DNA from: Arenimonas fontis
GTDB taxonomy: Bacteria; Pseudomonadota; Gammaproteobacteria; Xanthomonadales; Xanthomonadaceae
Direction of reading: 5' to 3'
Length of the DNA stretch: 64,000 nucleotides
Assembly (NCBI RefSeq): GCF_008386465.1
Contig: NZ_VUOD01000003.1
Location: 124,001 to 188,000 of the forward strand
Below, in pieces: positions 27,367 to 36,239 of the stretch. The notes under the pieces are model-generated. The model was not told the DNA's origin and did no database searches. It worked only from the letters and a program-made list of their open reading frames with translations. The position numbers were made by a program, and so were the translations under genes. How positions within the stretch are numbered: the stretch's first letter is position 1; each line of letters begins with the position of its first letter.

Positions 27367-28170
27367 ATGGAACCCGCCGCTGCCGCCCCGTCCGCCGATC
27401 CCCTGGTGATCGCCGGCAAGACCTACCGTTCCCGCCTCCTGACCGGCACCGGCAAGTTCCGGGATCTCGAACAGACCCGACTGGCCACCGAGGCCGCCGG
27501 TGCCGAGATCGTCACCGTCGCCATCCGCCGCAGCAACATCGGCCAGAACCCCGGCCAGCCCAACCTGCTGGACGTGCTGCCGCCGGACCGCTACACCATC
27601 CTGCCCAACACCGCCGGCTGCTACACCGCCGAAGACGCCGTGCGCACCTGCCGGCTGGCGCGCGAACTGCTGGACGGCCATTCCCTGGTCAAGCTGGAGG
27701 TGCTGGGCGACCAGAAAACCCTTTACCCCGACGTCGTGCAAACCTTGAAGGCGGCCGAGATCCTGGTTGCCGAGGGCTTCCAGGTGATGGTCTACACCAG
27801 CGACGACCCCATCCTGGCCAGGCGCCTGGAAGAGATCGGCTGCGTGGCGGTGATGCCGCTGGCGGCGCCGATCGGCTCGGGCCTGGGCATCCAGAACCGC
27901 TGGTCCATCCTCGAGATCGTCGAGAATGCCAGGGTGCCGGTGCTGGTGGACGCCGGTGTCGGCACCGCCTCCGACGCCGCCATCGCCATGGAGCTGGGCT
28001 GCGACGGGGTGCTGATGAACACCGCCATTGCCGGCGCGAAGGATCCGGTGCTGATGGCCGGCGCCATGCGCAAGGCGGTGGAAGCCGGACGCCAGGCCTT
28101 CCTGGCCGGGCGCATCCCGAAAAGGCGGCACGCCGACGCTTCCTCGCCGCTGGACGGGCACTTCCTGTGA
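27367..28170 (+). CDS. thiG: thiazole synthase ThiG
   Basis: TIM-barrel enzyme of 267 residues that joins 1-deoxyxylulose 5-phosphate, dehydroglycine and ThiS thiocarboxylate to make the thiazole of thiamine. [13 protein letters not shown]-like [35 protein letters not shown], the lysine in [29 protein letters not shown] and [18 protein letters not shown] are all typical. It pairs with thiS just upstream. Its stop overlaps the GTG of trmB (GTGA). Confidence 0.97.
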   Translation: MEPAAAAPSADPLVIAGKTYRSRLLTGTGKFRDLEQTRLATEAAGAEIVTVAIRRSNIGQNPGQPNLLDVLPPDRYTILPNTAGCYTAEDAVRTCRLARELLDGHSLVKLEVLGDQKTLYPDVVQTLKAAEILVAEGFQVMVYTSDDPILARRLEEIGCVAVMPLAAPIGSGLGIQNRWSILEIVENARVPVLVDAGVGTASDAAIAMELGCDGVLMNTAIAGAKDPVLMAGAMRKAVEAGRQAFLAGRIPKRRHADASSPLDGHFL

Positions 28171-28904
28171 GCGCGGCCGCGGCCATGTCCGACGCCCGCG
28201 ACCACGACCCCTGCCAGGACGCTCCGCGGCAACGCCCGATCCGCAGCTTCGTGCTGCGTCAGGGCCGGCAGACCGAGGCCCAGAAGCGCGCCCTGGAGCT
28301 GCACTGGCCGGCCTACGGCCTGGACTACACCGGCCGGGTCCGCGACTTCGACGCCGTGTTCGGCCGCCGCGCCCCGCGCGTGGTCGAGATCGGCTTCGGC
28401 AACGGCGAGCAGCTGCTGTTCGCCTGCGGGCGCGAACCGGACCGGGATTTCATCGGCATCGAGGTGCATGGCCCCGGCGTCGGCCGCCTGCTCAACGGCG
28501 CGGCGGCCGCCCGGCTGCGCAACCTGCGTGTCTACCAGCATGACGCGGTCGAGGTGTTGCGCGACGAGATCGCGCCCGGCTCGCTGGACGAGGTGCGCAT
28601 CTACTTCCCGGACCCCTGGCCCAAGAAGCGGCATCACAAACGGCGGCTGCTCCAGCCGGCCTTCGTCGCCCTGCTGTGCGAGCGCCTTCGCCCGGGCGGC
28701 CTGCTGCACCTGGCCACCGACTGGCAGCCCTATGCCGAGCACATGTGGGAAGTGCTCGATGCCGAACCGCGCCTGCGCAACCGTGCCGGCCCCCGGGGGG
28801 CCTTGCCGCGCCCCGACTGGCGCCGGCAGACCCATTTCGAGGCGCGCGGCCTGAAGCTCGGCCACGGCGTCTGGGACCTGCTGTACGACCGCCTCCCGGA
28901 GTAA
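28167..28904 (+). CDS. trmB: tRNA (guanine-N7-)-methyltransferase
   Basis: SAM-dependent enzyme of 245 residues that methylates G46 in the tRNA variable loop. The SAM site [13 protein letters not shown] (about 68-80), [30 protein letters not shown] and [11 protein letters not shown] are the TrmB blocks. Start is GTG, four-base overlap with thiG; an in-frame ATG at 28185 would give 239 residues. Translation is probably coupled to thiG. No functional link with thiamine synthesis is known. Confidence 0.95.
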   Translation: MSAAAAMSDARDHDPCQDAPRQRPIRSFVLRQGRQTEAQKRALELHWPAYGLDYTGRVRDFDAVFGRRAPRVVEIGFGNGEQLLFACGREPDRDFIGIEVHGPGVGRLLNGAAAARLRNLRVYQHDAVEVLRDEIAPGSLDEVRIYFPDPWPKKRHHKRRLLQPAFVALLCERLRPGGLLHLATDWQPYAEHMWEVLDAEPRLRNRAGPRGALPRPDWRRQTHFEARGLKLGHGVWDLLYDRLPE

Positions 28905-28914
28905 GGCGCGCACC

Positions 28915-30759
28915 ATGGAGACCGGCCTGGCCCTGACCCGCGACATGGTGATCGTGCTGGGCCTGGTCGGCTTCACCATTGGCATGTTCATGTTCGAGCG
29001 CATCCGCGCCGATGCGACTGCCCTGGTGGTGCTGGTGGTGCTGGGACTGACCGGGCTGGTGCCGGCCGGCCAGATCTTCGACGGCTTCTCCGGCAATGCC
29101 GTCATCAGCGTGATGGCCACCATGATCCTCGGCGCCGGCCTGGACCGCACCGGCGCCCTGCACCGGGTGGCGACCTGGTTGCTGCGCGTGTCCAAGGGCA
29201 TGGAAGAACGGCTGATCCTGCTGGCCTCGGCCCTGGCCGGTTTCAGCTCGGGCTTCATGCAGAACCCCTCGGTGATGGCCCTGTTCCTGCCGGTGGCCTC
29301 GCGCCTGTCCGGCCGCACCGGCATCGGCCTGGGCCGGCTGCTGATGCCGGTGGCGGCGGCCATCGTGCTGGGCGGCAGCCTGACCATGATCGGCAGCTCG
29401 CCGCTGATCCTGCTCAACGACCTGCTGGTGGCCGCCAACCGCAACCTGCCCTCGGGCGCGGCCACCCTGGAGCCGCTGGAAATGTTCTCGCCGCTGCCGG
29501 TGGGCGCGGCGCTGTTGCTGGCCGGCCTGGCCTATTTCCGCTGGTTCGGCCGGCGACTGCTGGGCCGCGAGGTGGGCGAGGAAAAAGGTGTCGCGCCCGG
29601 CCGCACCCAGAGTTATTTCGCCCGTGCCTACGGCATCGAAGGCGAGGTGTTCGAACTGACCGTCACCTCCGAAAGCCCGCTGGTGGGCATGAGCGTCGGC
29701 GAGGCCGAAGCGCAGAAGGACGCTCCCCTGCTGCTGGCCCTGCTCAGCGGCAACGAAGCCCGGCTGGCGCCGCCGGCCGACCAGATGATCTGGGTGGGCA
29801 GCGTCCTGGGCGTGATGGGCAAGCGCGAGGAAGTACAGGACTACGCCCAGAAGAACCTGTTGCGCATGTCGGCCCGGCTGCGCAACTTCGCCGACCTGTT
29901 CAATCCCAGCCGCTCGGGCATCTCCGAGGCGGTGATCCCGCCCACCTCCTCTTTCATCGGCAAGACCCAGGCCCAGCTGCAGTTGCGCAAGCGCTTCGGT
30001 ATCAGCCTGCTGGCGATCAACCGCGAGGGCCAGGTCTGGCGTGAAGACATCCGGCGCATGCCGCTGAAGGCCGGCGACATGCTGGTCTTCCACAGCATCT
30101 GGACCGACCTGGCCCAGGCCAGCGGCGGCCGCGACTTCGTCGTGGTCACCGACTACCCCAAGGGCGAACAGCGGCCGCACAAGCTGTGGTGGGCCCTGGG
30201 GGTGTTCGTGGGCGCCATGGTCCTGGCCCTGACCACCCTGGTGCCGGTACCGATCGCGCTGATGACCGGGGCGGCGGCGATGATGCTGACCGGCGTGCTG
30301 AACATGGACGAGGCCTACGCGGCAGTGAGCTGGAAGACCGTGTTCCTGATGGCCTGCCTGATTCCGCTGGGCTGGGCCATGGATTCGACCGGCGCCGCCG
30401 CCTGGGTCGCCCAGCAGCTGCTGGAACGGATCGGCCCGGACGTGCCGCAGTGGGTACTGCAGGCGGCGATCGGCCTGCTGGCCACCGGTTTCGCCCTGGT
30501 CATCGGCAACGTCGGCGCCACCGTGGTGATGGTGCCGATGGCGATCAACGTCGCCCTGGTATCGGACGGCAGCCCGCTGGCCTTCGCGGTCCTGGTGGCG
30601 CTGTCGGCCTCGAACAACTTCCTGAGCGTGTCCAATCCGGTACTGGCCATGGTGACCGGTCCGGCCGGATACGGGCCGCGCGACTTCTGGCGGGTCGGGG
30701 CCCCGCTGACCGCGATCTATCTGGTCATCGTCCTGCTGATGGTGAACCTGCTGTTCTGA
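28915..30759 (+). CDS. SLC13-family anion permease with two TrkA-C domains
   Basis: Inner membrane transporter of 614 residues of the DASS/SLC13 type. The N-terminal half has about six helices with GFSSGFMQNPSVMALFLPVA, the first substrate loop. Two soluble TrkA-C (RCK_C) domains occupy about 230-410. The C-terminal half has helices with GNVGATVVMVPMAINVAL and ASNNFLSVSNPVLAMVTGP, the second substrate loop. Relatives move sulfate, dicarboxylates or silicate-like anions; the substrate here is open. It follows trmB by ten bases, with GGAG ahead of its ATG. Confidence 0.9.
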   Translation: METGLALTRDMVIVLGLVGFTIGMFMFERIRADATALVVLVVLGLTGLVPAGQIFDGFSGNAVISVMATMILGAGLDRTGALHRVATWLLRVSKGMEERLILLASALAGFSSGFMQNPSVMALFLPVASRLSGRTGIGLGRLLMPVAAAIVLGGSLTMIGSSPLILLNDLLVAANRNLPSGAATLEPLEMFSPLPVGAALLLAGLAYFRWFGRRLLGREVGEEKGVAPGRTQSYFARAYGIEGEVFELTVTSESPLVGMSVGEAEAQKDAPLLLALLSGNEARLAPPADQMIWVGSVLGVMGKREEVQDYAQKNLLRMSARLRNFADLFNPSRSGISEAVIPPTSSFIGKTQAQLQLRKRFGISLLAINREGQVWREDIRRMPLKAGDMLVFHSIWTDLAQASGGRDFVVVTDYPKGEQRPHKLWWALGVFVGAMVLALTTLVPVPIALMTGAAAMMLTGVLNMDEAYAAVSWKTVFLMACLIPLGWAMDSTGAAAWVAQQLLERIGPDVPQWVLQAAIGLLATGFALVIGNVGATVVMVPMAINVALVSDGSPLAFAVLVALSASNNFLSVSNPVLAMVTGPAGYGPRDFWRVGAPLTAIYLVIVLLMVNLLF

Positions 30760-30773
30760 CCAGGCCGAGGCGG

Positions 30774-31106
30774 TCAATCCAGGCTCACCGCCACCGGCAG
30801 CAGCGAAGCGCCCTTGCAGGGCCCGGCCACGCACTCGCCACGGCCCAGCTCGAACGTGGCCCCGTGCGCGGCGCAGACCAGATGCCCCTGCTTGTCCACC
30901 AGGAACCGGCCTGGCGCCCAGTCCAGGCGGCGGCCGGCATGCGGGCAGATGTTGAGCCAGGCACGGACCTCCGGTCCTTGTCGCAGCACGATCAGCGATT
31001 GCGTCTCGCCCTCGAGCTCGACTTCGCATTCGGACAAGCCCTCGGGCGGCTCGCCGGCCAGGCGGATTAACGTTCCACTTACACTTTCCACGGGCAGGCT
31101 CGCCAT
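30774..31106 (-). CDS. small Rieske-type [2Fe-2S] protein
   Basis: A 110-residue soluble ferredoxin-like protein. The cluster ligands are in CPHAGRRLDW and CAAHGATF, spaced as in Rieske ferredoxins. There is no membrane anchor and no partner oxygenase nearby, so its electron acceptor is unknown. The start at 31106 is chosen because it leaves a normal N terminus; an in-frame ATG eight codons upstream would share the CATG with the divergent gene. It reads towards the SLC13 gene. Confidence 0.87.
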   Translation of the reverse strand: MASLPVESVSGTLIRLAGEPPEGLSECEVELEGETQSLIVLRQGPEVRAWLNICPHAGRRLDWAPGRFLVDKQGHLVCAAHGATFELGRGECVAGPCKGASLLPVAVSLD

Positions 31107-31128
31107 ACTGCGACCCCCGTAGTCTGCC

Positions 31129-31413
31129 ATGCAGCCGATGACCTTCGTCTTCCACCGCCTGTTCGCCTATCGCCCCTGCAAGCCGCGCAATCCGCTGCTG
31201 CGGGCGCTGCTGGGCCTGCTCGGCCTGGTCCTGCTGCTGGTGCTGGTGGCCTTCGGGGTGGTGATCGGCCTGGGCATGCTGCTGTTCGCGGCGCTGCGCC
31301 GCCTGCTGCGCAACCGCCGCGAGGACGCGGTCCGGCCGTCGCCAGCCGGCGACGTCATCGAAGGCGAGTACACCCTGGTACGCAAGCCCGGCAGCCGGCT
31401 CGGCCTGCGCTGA
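31129..31413 (+). CDS. small single-pass membrane protein of unknown function
   Basis: A 94-residue protein not assigned to a family. A basic N terminus (about 1-22) is followed by a long hydrophobic segment rich in Leu, Val and Gly (about 24-58), which may be one long or two short helices. The tail is cytoplasmic-looking, with RNRREDAVRPSPAGDVIEGEYTLV. The IEGEYTLV end resembles short membrane proteins seen in Xanthomonadales, but I cannot name it. It is divergent from the Rieske gene. Confidence 0.6.
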   Translation: MQPMTFVFHRLFAYRPCKPRNPLLRALLGLLGLVLLLVLVAFGVVIGLGMLLFAALRRLLRNRREDAVRPSPAGDVIEGEYTLVRKPGSRLGLR

Positions 31414-31474
31414 GGCGCCTTCCGTCGGGCAGGCGCGACCGCCTTCCCGACGAACGAGGGCACGACGGGAGGCC

Positions 31475-31500
31475 GGGGCGAACCGATGGGGCGAACCGAT
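31475..31500. repeat. tandem 13-base direct repeat
   Basis: Two perfect adjacent copies of GGGGCGAACCGAT, 36 bases before the FAH-family gene. It could be a regulator-binding repeat or a replication-slippage product. Confidence 0.6.
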
Positions 31501-31535
31501 AAGATCGGAACCCCAGCCGAAACCTCCCGAGCGCG

Positions 31536-32228
31536 ATGACCCAGACCGTCTTTCCCGCCCCCGTCCCGCCCAGCCTGCCGGTGCGCGGCACCGGGGCCCG
31601 GTTCCCGGTGCACCGCATCTACTGCATCGGCCGCAACTTCGCCGACCACGCCAAGGAGATGGGCGCGGCGGTGGACCGGGGCAATCCGGTGTTTTTCGCC
31701 AAACCCGCCGACGCGGTGGTGCCGGGCGGCGGCCTCCTGCCCTATCCGCGCGGCACCTCGGACCTGCATCACGAGGTCGAGCTGGTGGTGGCCCTGGGCC
31801 GGAACGCCGAGGGCGTGGTGCCGGTGGACGGCGCCCCGGCTCTGGTATTCGGCTACGCCGTCGGTCTGGACCTGACCCGGCGCGACCTGCAGGCCAGGGC
31901 CAAGGCCGGCGGCTTGCCTTGGGACACGGCCAAGGGCTTCGACCGGTCCGCACCGGTCAGCGAGATAGTGCCGGTCGGCCTGGCCGGAGCAATGCCGCCG
32001 CGCCGGCTCTGGCTGGACGTCAACGGCGAGCTGCGCCAGCAGGCCACTCTCGACCAGATGGTGTTCTCAGTCGCCGAGGTCATCCACGAGCTCTCGAAAC
32101 TGTACGACCTGCGCGCGGGCGACCTGGTGTTCGCCGGCACCCCGGCCGGCGTCGCCGCGCTGCAGCCAGGCGACCGGTTCCGTGCCGGACTGGACGACCT
32201 GGTGGAACTGGCCGGCGGCATCACCTGA
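31536..32228 (+). CDS. fumarylacetoacetate hydrolase family protein
   Basis: Cytoplasmic Mg-dependent C-C hydrolase or decarboxylase of 230 residues. YCIGRNFADHAKEMG, FFAKPADAVVPGG and the metal ligands in HHEVELVVALG belong to the short FAH family. YAVGLDLTRRDLQARAKAGG and AKGFDRSAPVSEI are typical of fumarylpyruvate hydrolase/acylpyruvase forms (YcgM-like, FAHD1-like). The exact substrate is not determined. It stands alone with a short tandem repeat upstream. Confidence 0.9.
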   Translation: MTQTVFPAPVPPSLPVRGTGARFPVHRIYCIGRNFADHAKEMGAAVDRGNPVFFAKPADAVVPGGGLLPYPRGTSDLHHEVELVVALGRNAEGVVPVDGAPALVFGYAVGLDLTRRDLQARAKAGGLPWDTAKGFDRSAPVSEIVPVGLAGAMPPRRLWLDVNGELRQQATLDQMVFSVAEVIHELSKLYDLRAGDLVFAGTPAGVAALQPGDRFRAGLDDLVELAGGIT

Positions 32229-32239
32229 GCCGGCTGGTG

Positions 32240-32270
32240 TAAATTCCGGCAGGCGGCGACCGGCCGCCTG
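32240..32270 (+). promoter_or_regulatory. mscL -10 and leader hairpin
   Basis: TAAATT (32240-32245) is a possible -10. CAGGCGGC (32250-32257) and GCCGCCTG (32263-32270) form an eight-base stem at the start of the transcript, just before the mscL start region. Confidence 0.4.
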
Positions 32271-32288
32271 GCCATGGGAAACGACACG

Positions 32289-32705
32289 ATGGGCATGATC
32301 TCCGAGTTCCGGGAATTCGCGATGCGCGGCAACGTCGTGGACCTCGCCGTCGGCGTGGTGATCGGCGCCGCTTTTGGCAAGATCGTCTCCTCGCTTGTGG
32401 ACGGGGTGATCATGCCCCTGGTCGGGCTGATGGTCGGCGGTGTGGACTTCAGCGACCTGGCCATCGAACTGCGTGCCGCCGGCGTGGACGCCGCCGGCCA
32501 GGCCGTCCCGGCGCTCACGCTCAACTACGGCGCCTTCATCCAGACCATCGTCGACTTCCTCATCATCGCCTTCGCCATCTTCCTGTTCATCAAGGCGATG
32601 AACTCGCTCAAGCGCAAGCAGGAGCAGGCCGCGGCGGCGGCGCCCGGCCCCAGCGAGGAAGTGAAGCTGCTCACCGAGATCCGCGACGCGCTGAAGTCGC
32701 GCTGA
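32289..32705 (+). CDS. mscL: large-conductance mechanosensitive channel MscL
   Basis: Pentameric inner membrane channel of 138 residues that opens under extreme tension during hypo-osmotic shock. The N-terminal amphipathic helix [20 protein letters not shown] and TM1 are nearly identical to E. coli MscL, TM2 is in [19 protein letters not shown], and the C-terminal helical bundle ends [13 protein letters not shown]. The ATG at 32289 is chosen by alignment with known MscL; an ATG at 32274 would add five residues. Confidence 0.96.
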   Translation: MGMISEFREFAMRGNVVDLAVGVVIGAAFGKIVSSLVDGVIMPLVGLMVGGVDFSDLAIELRAAGVDAAGQAVPALTLNYGAFIQTIVDFLIIAFAIFLFIKAMNSLKRKQEQAAAAAPGPSEEVKLLTEIRDALKSR

Positions 32706-32765
32706 TCCCGCTCCGTTCCACGCCGCCGGCCCCGGGCCGGCCTCCCTCCGCAAGGACACGAAAGG

Positions 32766-34181
32766 ATGCGCGCCCTCCGCCGCTTGTTCGCCGCTTTTCT
32801 CGCCCTCTCTACCTTTCCCGCCAGCGCCGGCGACACCGGCCTTGACGCCGCCGCGATCGCCACTGCCGAGCGCCTTCGCGAACAGGCCCTGGCCGGCAAT
32901 GCTGCCTGGGACTTCGTGGCGGGGCTGACCACCGAGATCGGCCCGCGCCTGGCCGGCACCGAGGCCGATGCCCGCGCCGTCGCCTGGACGAAGGCACGCT
33001 TCGAGGCCATGGGTTTCGACCGGGTCTACCTGGAACCGGTGACCTTCCCGGTCTGGTTGCGGCACCGCGAATCCGCCGCCGTGCTGGCGCCCTTCCCGCA
33101 GCCGCTGGTGGTGACGGCGCTTGGCGGCAGCGTCGGTACCGATGGGCCGCTCGAGGCGGAGATCGTCGAGTTCGCCACCCTGGATGCACTCAAGGCGGCG
33201 CCGGAGGGCAGCCTGCGGGGCAAGATAGCCTTCATCAGCAACCGTATGCAGCGTTTCCGCGATGGCCGTGGCTACGGTCCCGCCGTCGGTGCGCGTAGCA
33301 ACGGCGCGGTGGAAGCCGCGCGCAAGGGCGCGGTCGCCGTGCTGATCCGTTCGATCGGCACCAGTAACGACCGCTTCGCCCATACCGGGGCGATGCGTTA
33401 TGTCGCGGACGTACCGCGCATCCCGGCCGGCGCGCTGTCCAACCCCGACGCCGACCAGCTGGTGCGCATGATCGAAGCGGGGCATACGGTCCGCCTGCGC
33501 CTGGACATCTCCGCCGAGACCGTCGGCCAGTACACCTCGCACAATGTCATCGCCGAGGTCACCGGGCGCGAACTGCCGCAAGAGGTGGTGACCATCGGCG
33601 GGCATCTTGATTCCTGGGACCAGGGCACCGGCGCCATCGACGACGGCGCCGGCGTGGCCATCACCGCCGCCGCCGGCGCCCTTATCGCCTCGCTTGAGCA
33701 GCGCCCGCGCCGCACCGTGCGGGTGATCGCCTATGCCAACGAGGAGCAGGGCCTGTACGGCGGCAAGGCCTATGCCGAGGCGCGCGCCGCCGAGGGTGCC
33801 GTTCCGCTGCATCAGCTGGGCGCCGAAAGCGATTTCGGCGCCGGCCGCATCTATGCGTTGCGCGCCGGGGTCGACGATGCGGCCTGGCCGGTGATCGAAC
33901 GTATCGGCCAGGTGCTGGCGCCGCTTGGCATCACCACCGAGCGCGGCGTCGGCGGTCCCGGACCGGATGTGGGCCCGATCGTCGCCAAGGGCGCCCCCTG
34001 GGCCCAGTTGGCCCAGGACGGCACCGACTATTTCGACTACCACCACACGCCCAACGACACGCTGGACAAGATCGAGCCGGCTGCCCTGGACCAGCAGGTC
34101 GCCGCCTATGCGGTGCTGGCCTGGCTGGCGGCCGAAACCACGGTGGACTTCGGCAGCGCGCCCGCGAAGGCGGCGGAGTAG
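32766..34181 (+). CDS. secreted M28-family zinc aminopeptidase
   Basis: Exported metallopeptidase of 471 residues. The signal peptide is about 1-21. A PA (protease-associated) insert lies about 120-260. The M28 catalytic domain (about 260-460) has zinc ligands and catalytic residues in IGGHLDSWD, GAIDDGAGVA, NEEQGLYGG, AESDFG and HHTPNDTLDKI. It resembles carboxypeptidase Q/plasma glutamate carboxypeptidase-like proteins common in Xanthomonadales. Substrates are probably dipeptides or N-terminal residues in the periplasm. The codon AAAGG ribosome site is adjacent to the ATG. Confidence 0.92.
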   Translation: MRALRRLFAAFLALSTFPASAGDTGLDAAAIATAERLREQALAGNAAWDFVAGLTTEIGPRLAGTEADARAVAWTKARFEAMGFDRVYLEPVTFPVWLRHRESAAVLAPFPQPLVVTALGGSVGTDGPLEAEIVEFATLDALKAAPEGSLRGKIAFISNRMQRFRDGRGYGPAVGARSNGAVEAARKGAVAVLIRSIGTSNDRFAHTGAMRYVADVPRIPAGALSNPDADQLVRMIEAGHTVRLRLDISAETVGQYTSHNVIAEVTGRELPQEVVTIGGHLDSWDQGTGAIDDGAGVAITAAAGALIASLEQRPRRTVRVIAYANEEQGLYGGKAYAEARAAEGAVPLHQLGAESDFGAGRIYALRAGVDDAAWPVIERIGQVLAPLGITTERGVGGPGPDVGPIVAKGAPWAQLAQDGTDYFDYHHTPNDTLDKIEPAALDQQVAAYAVLAWLAAETTVDFGSAPAKAAE

Positions 34182-34191
34182 TCGCGCCGCC

Positions 34192-35412
34192 TCAGCGCAG
34201 CAGCGCGGTGTCCAGCACGCGGGAGGGCGCGCCGGTCAGGGCTTCGAATTCGCCGGCCAGATCCTCGCGGGAGACCTCGCGCAGGGGCAGCAGGCGGATC
34301 ACCAGGTCGTCCAGGTCCCGCCTGCCGCCGCTACGCTCGCCGATCTCGGCGTCCAACTCGCGGAACAGCTGCACGGCGCGGGCGGTGACCGGACCCCGCG
34401 AGCGATCGGTATCCAGCGACGTCACGCCGCGGCCGTGACGGCGCATCCAGCGGAAGGCCCTGTTGGCCCGGTCGGGGCTGATCAGGCCGGCCCGCCGCAG
34501 CAGCTCGATCGAGTAGTACTCGGCCAGGCCTTCGGCGATCCAGTCGTCGCCATCGGCACCGCGGATGCGGGTGATGACGTGGAACAGTTCGTGGGTGAGC
34601 GTGCTGGTACCGTTCTCGCTGATCAGCGGCCGATCGGCATGCATCCACAGGGAACGGGGGCCGGACAGGCCGCCGCGCCACATCGGATCGCCGGCGCTGA
34701 CGATCAGCAGCTTGCGCGGCACCTCGCCGAAGGCCCGCTGGAACTCCGGCACCAGGTTGTACAGGAAGGCCAGGGTGTCGTTGCGGCGGATGACATCGCC
34801 CTTGGGGCCGGCCACGCTGATCTCGGTGTCGCCGACCCGTTCGCGACGGGTACCGACCGAGCCGGCGATGATCCAGCCGGTCGGCCGGTCGAAGCGGCGT
34901 TCCGGATTGACGATCACGAAGGACTTGCCATCGCGGCTGCGCAGGTAGGGCGTGTCCGCATTGGTCCAGCCTTCGGGCAGCACGAAGCGCAGTCGCGCCC
35001 TGGAGTCGGCGCCCCGGGTGGCGCGCACGGTGGCGCGCGGCACCAGGTCGTCGCCGCGGGCGATCACCCAGTCGGCAGTGATGCGGGCATCATGACCGCC
35101 GTCGCGGCGACGATGGTCGATCAGGTGCCGGTAGCGCAGCCGGGCCGGCTCGCCGCGTGGCGGCGTCCAGTCGATGTAGTCGCCGTCCCGGACCACCTCG
35201 CCATCGCCGTAGACGCGCGGATAGCGCGCCTCGGGCATGTACAGGCGCATGTGCCGGACCTCGCCGGTGCCGGGCTTCAGCCGGATGGAAACGTCGGCCT
35301 GAGCCTCGGCGGGCAGGAAGCGCACGACGTACTCGACGCCGTACTCGGTGCGGGCCTGGGCGGACACGACCAGCCCCAGGCCCAGGATCAGGGCAAGCAG
35401 GAAGCGTTTCAT
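34192..35412 (-). CDS. secreted gluzincin-like metallopeptidase of unassigned family
   Basis: A 406-residue exported protein. Signal peptide about 1-19. The N-terminal half (about 25-220) is beta-rich. The catalytic motif is HELFHVITRIRG (HExxH) with a downstream glutamate in EGLAEYYSIELL, the gluzincin arrangement also seen in M1 and M61 peptidases. A helical C-terminal region follows. I do not recognise the exact family. The neighbouring M28 peptidase gene is convergent with an 11-base gap, so the two are not an operon. Peptidase function is inferred from the intact zinc motif. Confidence 0.78.
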   Translation of the reverse strand: MKRFLLALILGLGLVVSAQARTEYGVEYVVRFLPAEAQADVSIRLKPGTGEVRHMRLYMPEARYPRVYGDGEVVRDGDYIDWTPPRGEPARLRYRHLIDHRRRDGGHDARITADWVIARGDDLVPRATVRATRGADSRARLRFVLPEGWTNADTPYLRSRDGKSFVIVNPERRFDRPTGWIIAGSVGTRRERVGDTEISVAGPKGDVIRRNDTLAFLYNLVPEFQRAFGEVPRKLLIVSAGDPMWRGGLSGPRSLWMHADRPLISENGTSTLTHELFHVITRIRGADGDDWIAEGLAEYYSIELLRRAGLISPDRANRAFRWMRRHGRGVTSLDTDRSRGPVTARAVQLFRELDAEIGERSGGRRDLDDLVIRLLPLREVSREDLAGEFEALTGAPSRVLDTALLR

Positions 35413-35447
35413 GGGGCCGAAGTATGCCCGGCCCGGGCTGAACGGGT

Positions 35448-36239
35448 TCAGGTGCGGTGCTGGCGCCACCACTCGCCCAGGAATACGGCAGTGGCGGCGG
35501 CGACGTTGAGGCTTTCCACCGCGCCCGTGCCGGGAATGCCCAGGCGCATGCCGGCGACGCCGGCCAGGGCCGGATCCATGCCCTCGCCTTCGGCGCCCAT
35601 CATCAGCAGCAGGCGCTCCGGCAGGACGGTGCCGTACAGCGGCTGGCCACCGCGGACGACGGTGGCGGCGGCGACGAAGCCGGCGGCTTCCAGCCGCACC
35701 AGGCTCTCGTCCGGCCGGCCCAGGCGCACCAGCGGCACCTGCTCGGCGCCGCCCTCGGCCACGCGGGCGGCCGCGCCCGACAGGCCCAGCGACGAGCCCT
35801 GCGGCAGCAGCAGGCCGGCCACGCCGAAATGCGCCGAGGAACGCAGGATGGCGCCGAGATTGTGCGGATTGCCGACGCCGTCCAGCCACACCGCCAGCAC
35901 CGGCCCGGCCGGCAGGCCGCGCAACCAGGCGTCCAGGCTGCGTTCGACCGGGGCGAGGGCGGCGAACACCACACCCTCATGGTGCCCGCTGCCGGAGAGG
36001 CGACGCAGATCCTCGTCCCCGACCACCGAGTAGCCGATCCGCCGGGCCACACACCAGGCCAGCACCGGCTTCAGGGCCGGAAGGCGCGATTCCAGCAGCC
36101 AGACCTTGCGCAGGTCCTGTGGCCGCTGCCGGAACAGGGCCAGGCAGGCATTCAGGCCATACACCCTCTGCTCGCGGACAGCAGCCGGACCAGGGCGACC
36201 CGGGGGCAGCGCCTGAACGGAGCGGCGCCGATCAGGCAT
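35448..36239 (-). CDS. SpoU/TrmH-family RNA 2'-O-methyltransferase
   Basis: A 263-residue SPOUT methyltransferase. The N-terminal substrate-binding domain has RVYGLNACLALF and GHHEGVVFAAL. The knotted SAM domain has motif 1 NPHNLGAILRSSAHFGV, motif 2 LMMGAEGEGMDP and motif 3 ESLNVAAATAVFLGEWW. This layout is like RlmB (23S rRNA G2251) and TrmH-type enzymes; the precise target is open. The start overlaps the stop of the upstream RND permease gene by eight bases, so its translation is coupled to the pump. Confidence 0.88.
   Translation of the reverse strand: MPDRRRSVQALPPGRPGPAAVREQRVYGLNACLALFRQRPQDLRKVWLLESRLPALKPVLAWCVARRIGYSVVGDEDLRRLSGSGHHEGVVFAALAPVERSLDAWLRGLPAGPVLAVWLDGVGNPHNLGAILRSSAHFGVAGLLLPQGSSLGLSGAAARVAEGGAEQVPLVRLGRPDESLVRLEAAGFVAAATVVRGGQPLYGTVLPERLLLMMGAEGEGMDPALAGVAGMRLGIPGTGAVESLNVAAATAVFLGEWWRQHRT

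Noticed and set aside
28492-31953. 1153-codon open frame on the minus strand
   Set aside because: It is a shadow of the trmB, SLC13, Rieske and FAH genes; the composition is Arg/Gly/Gln-rich with no motif.
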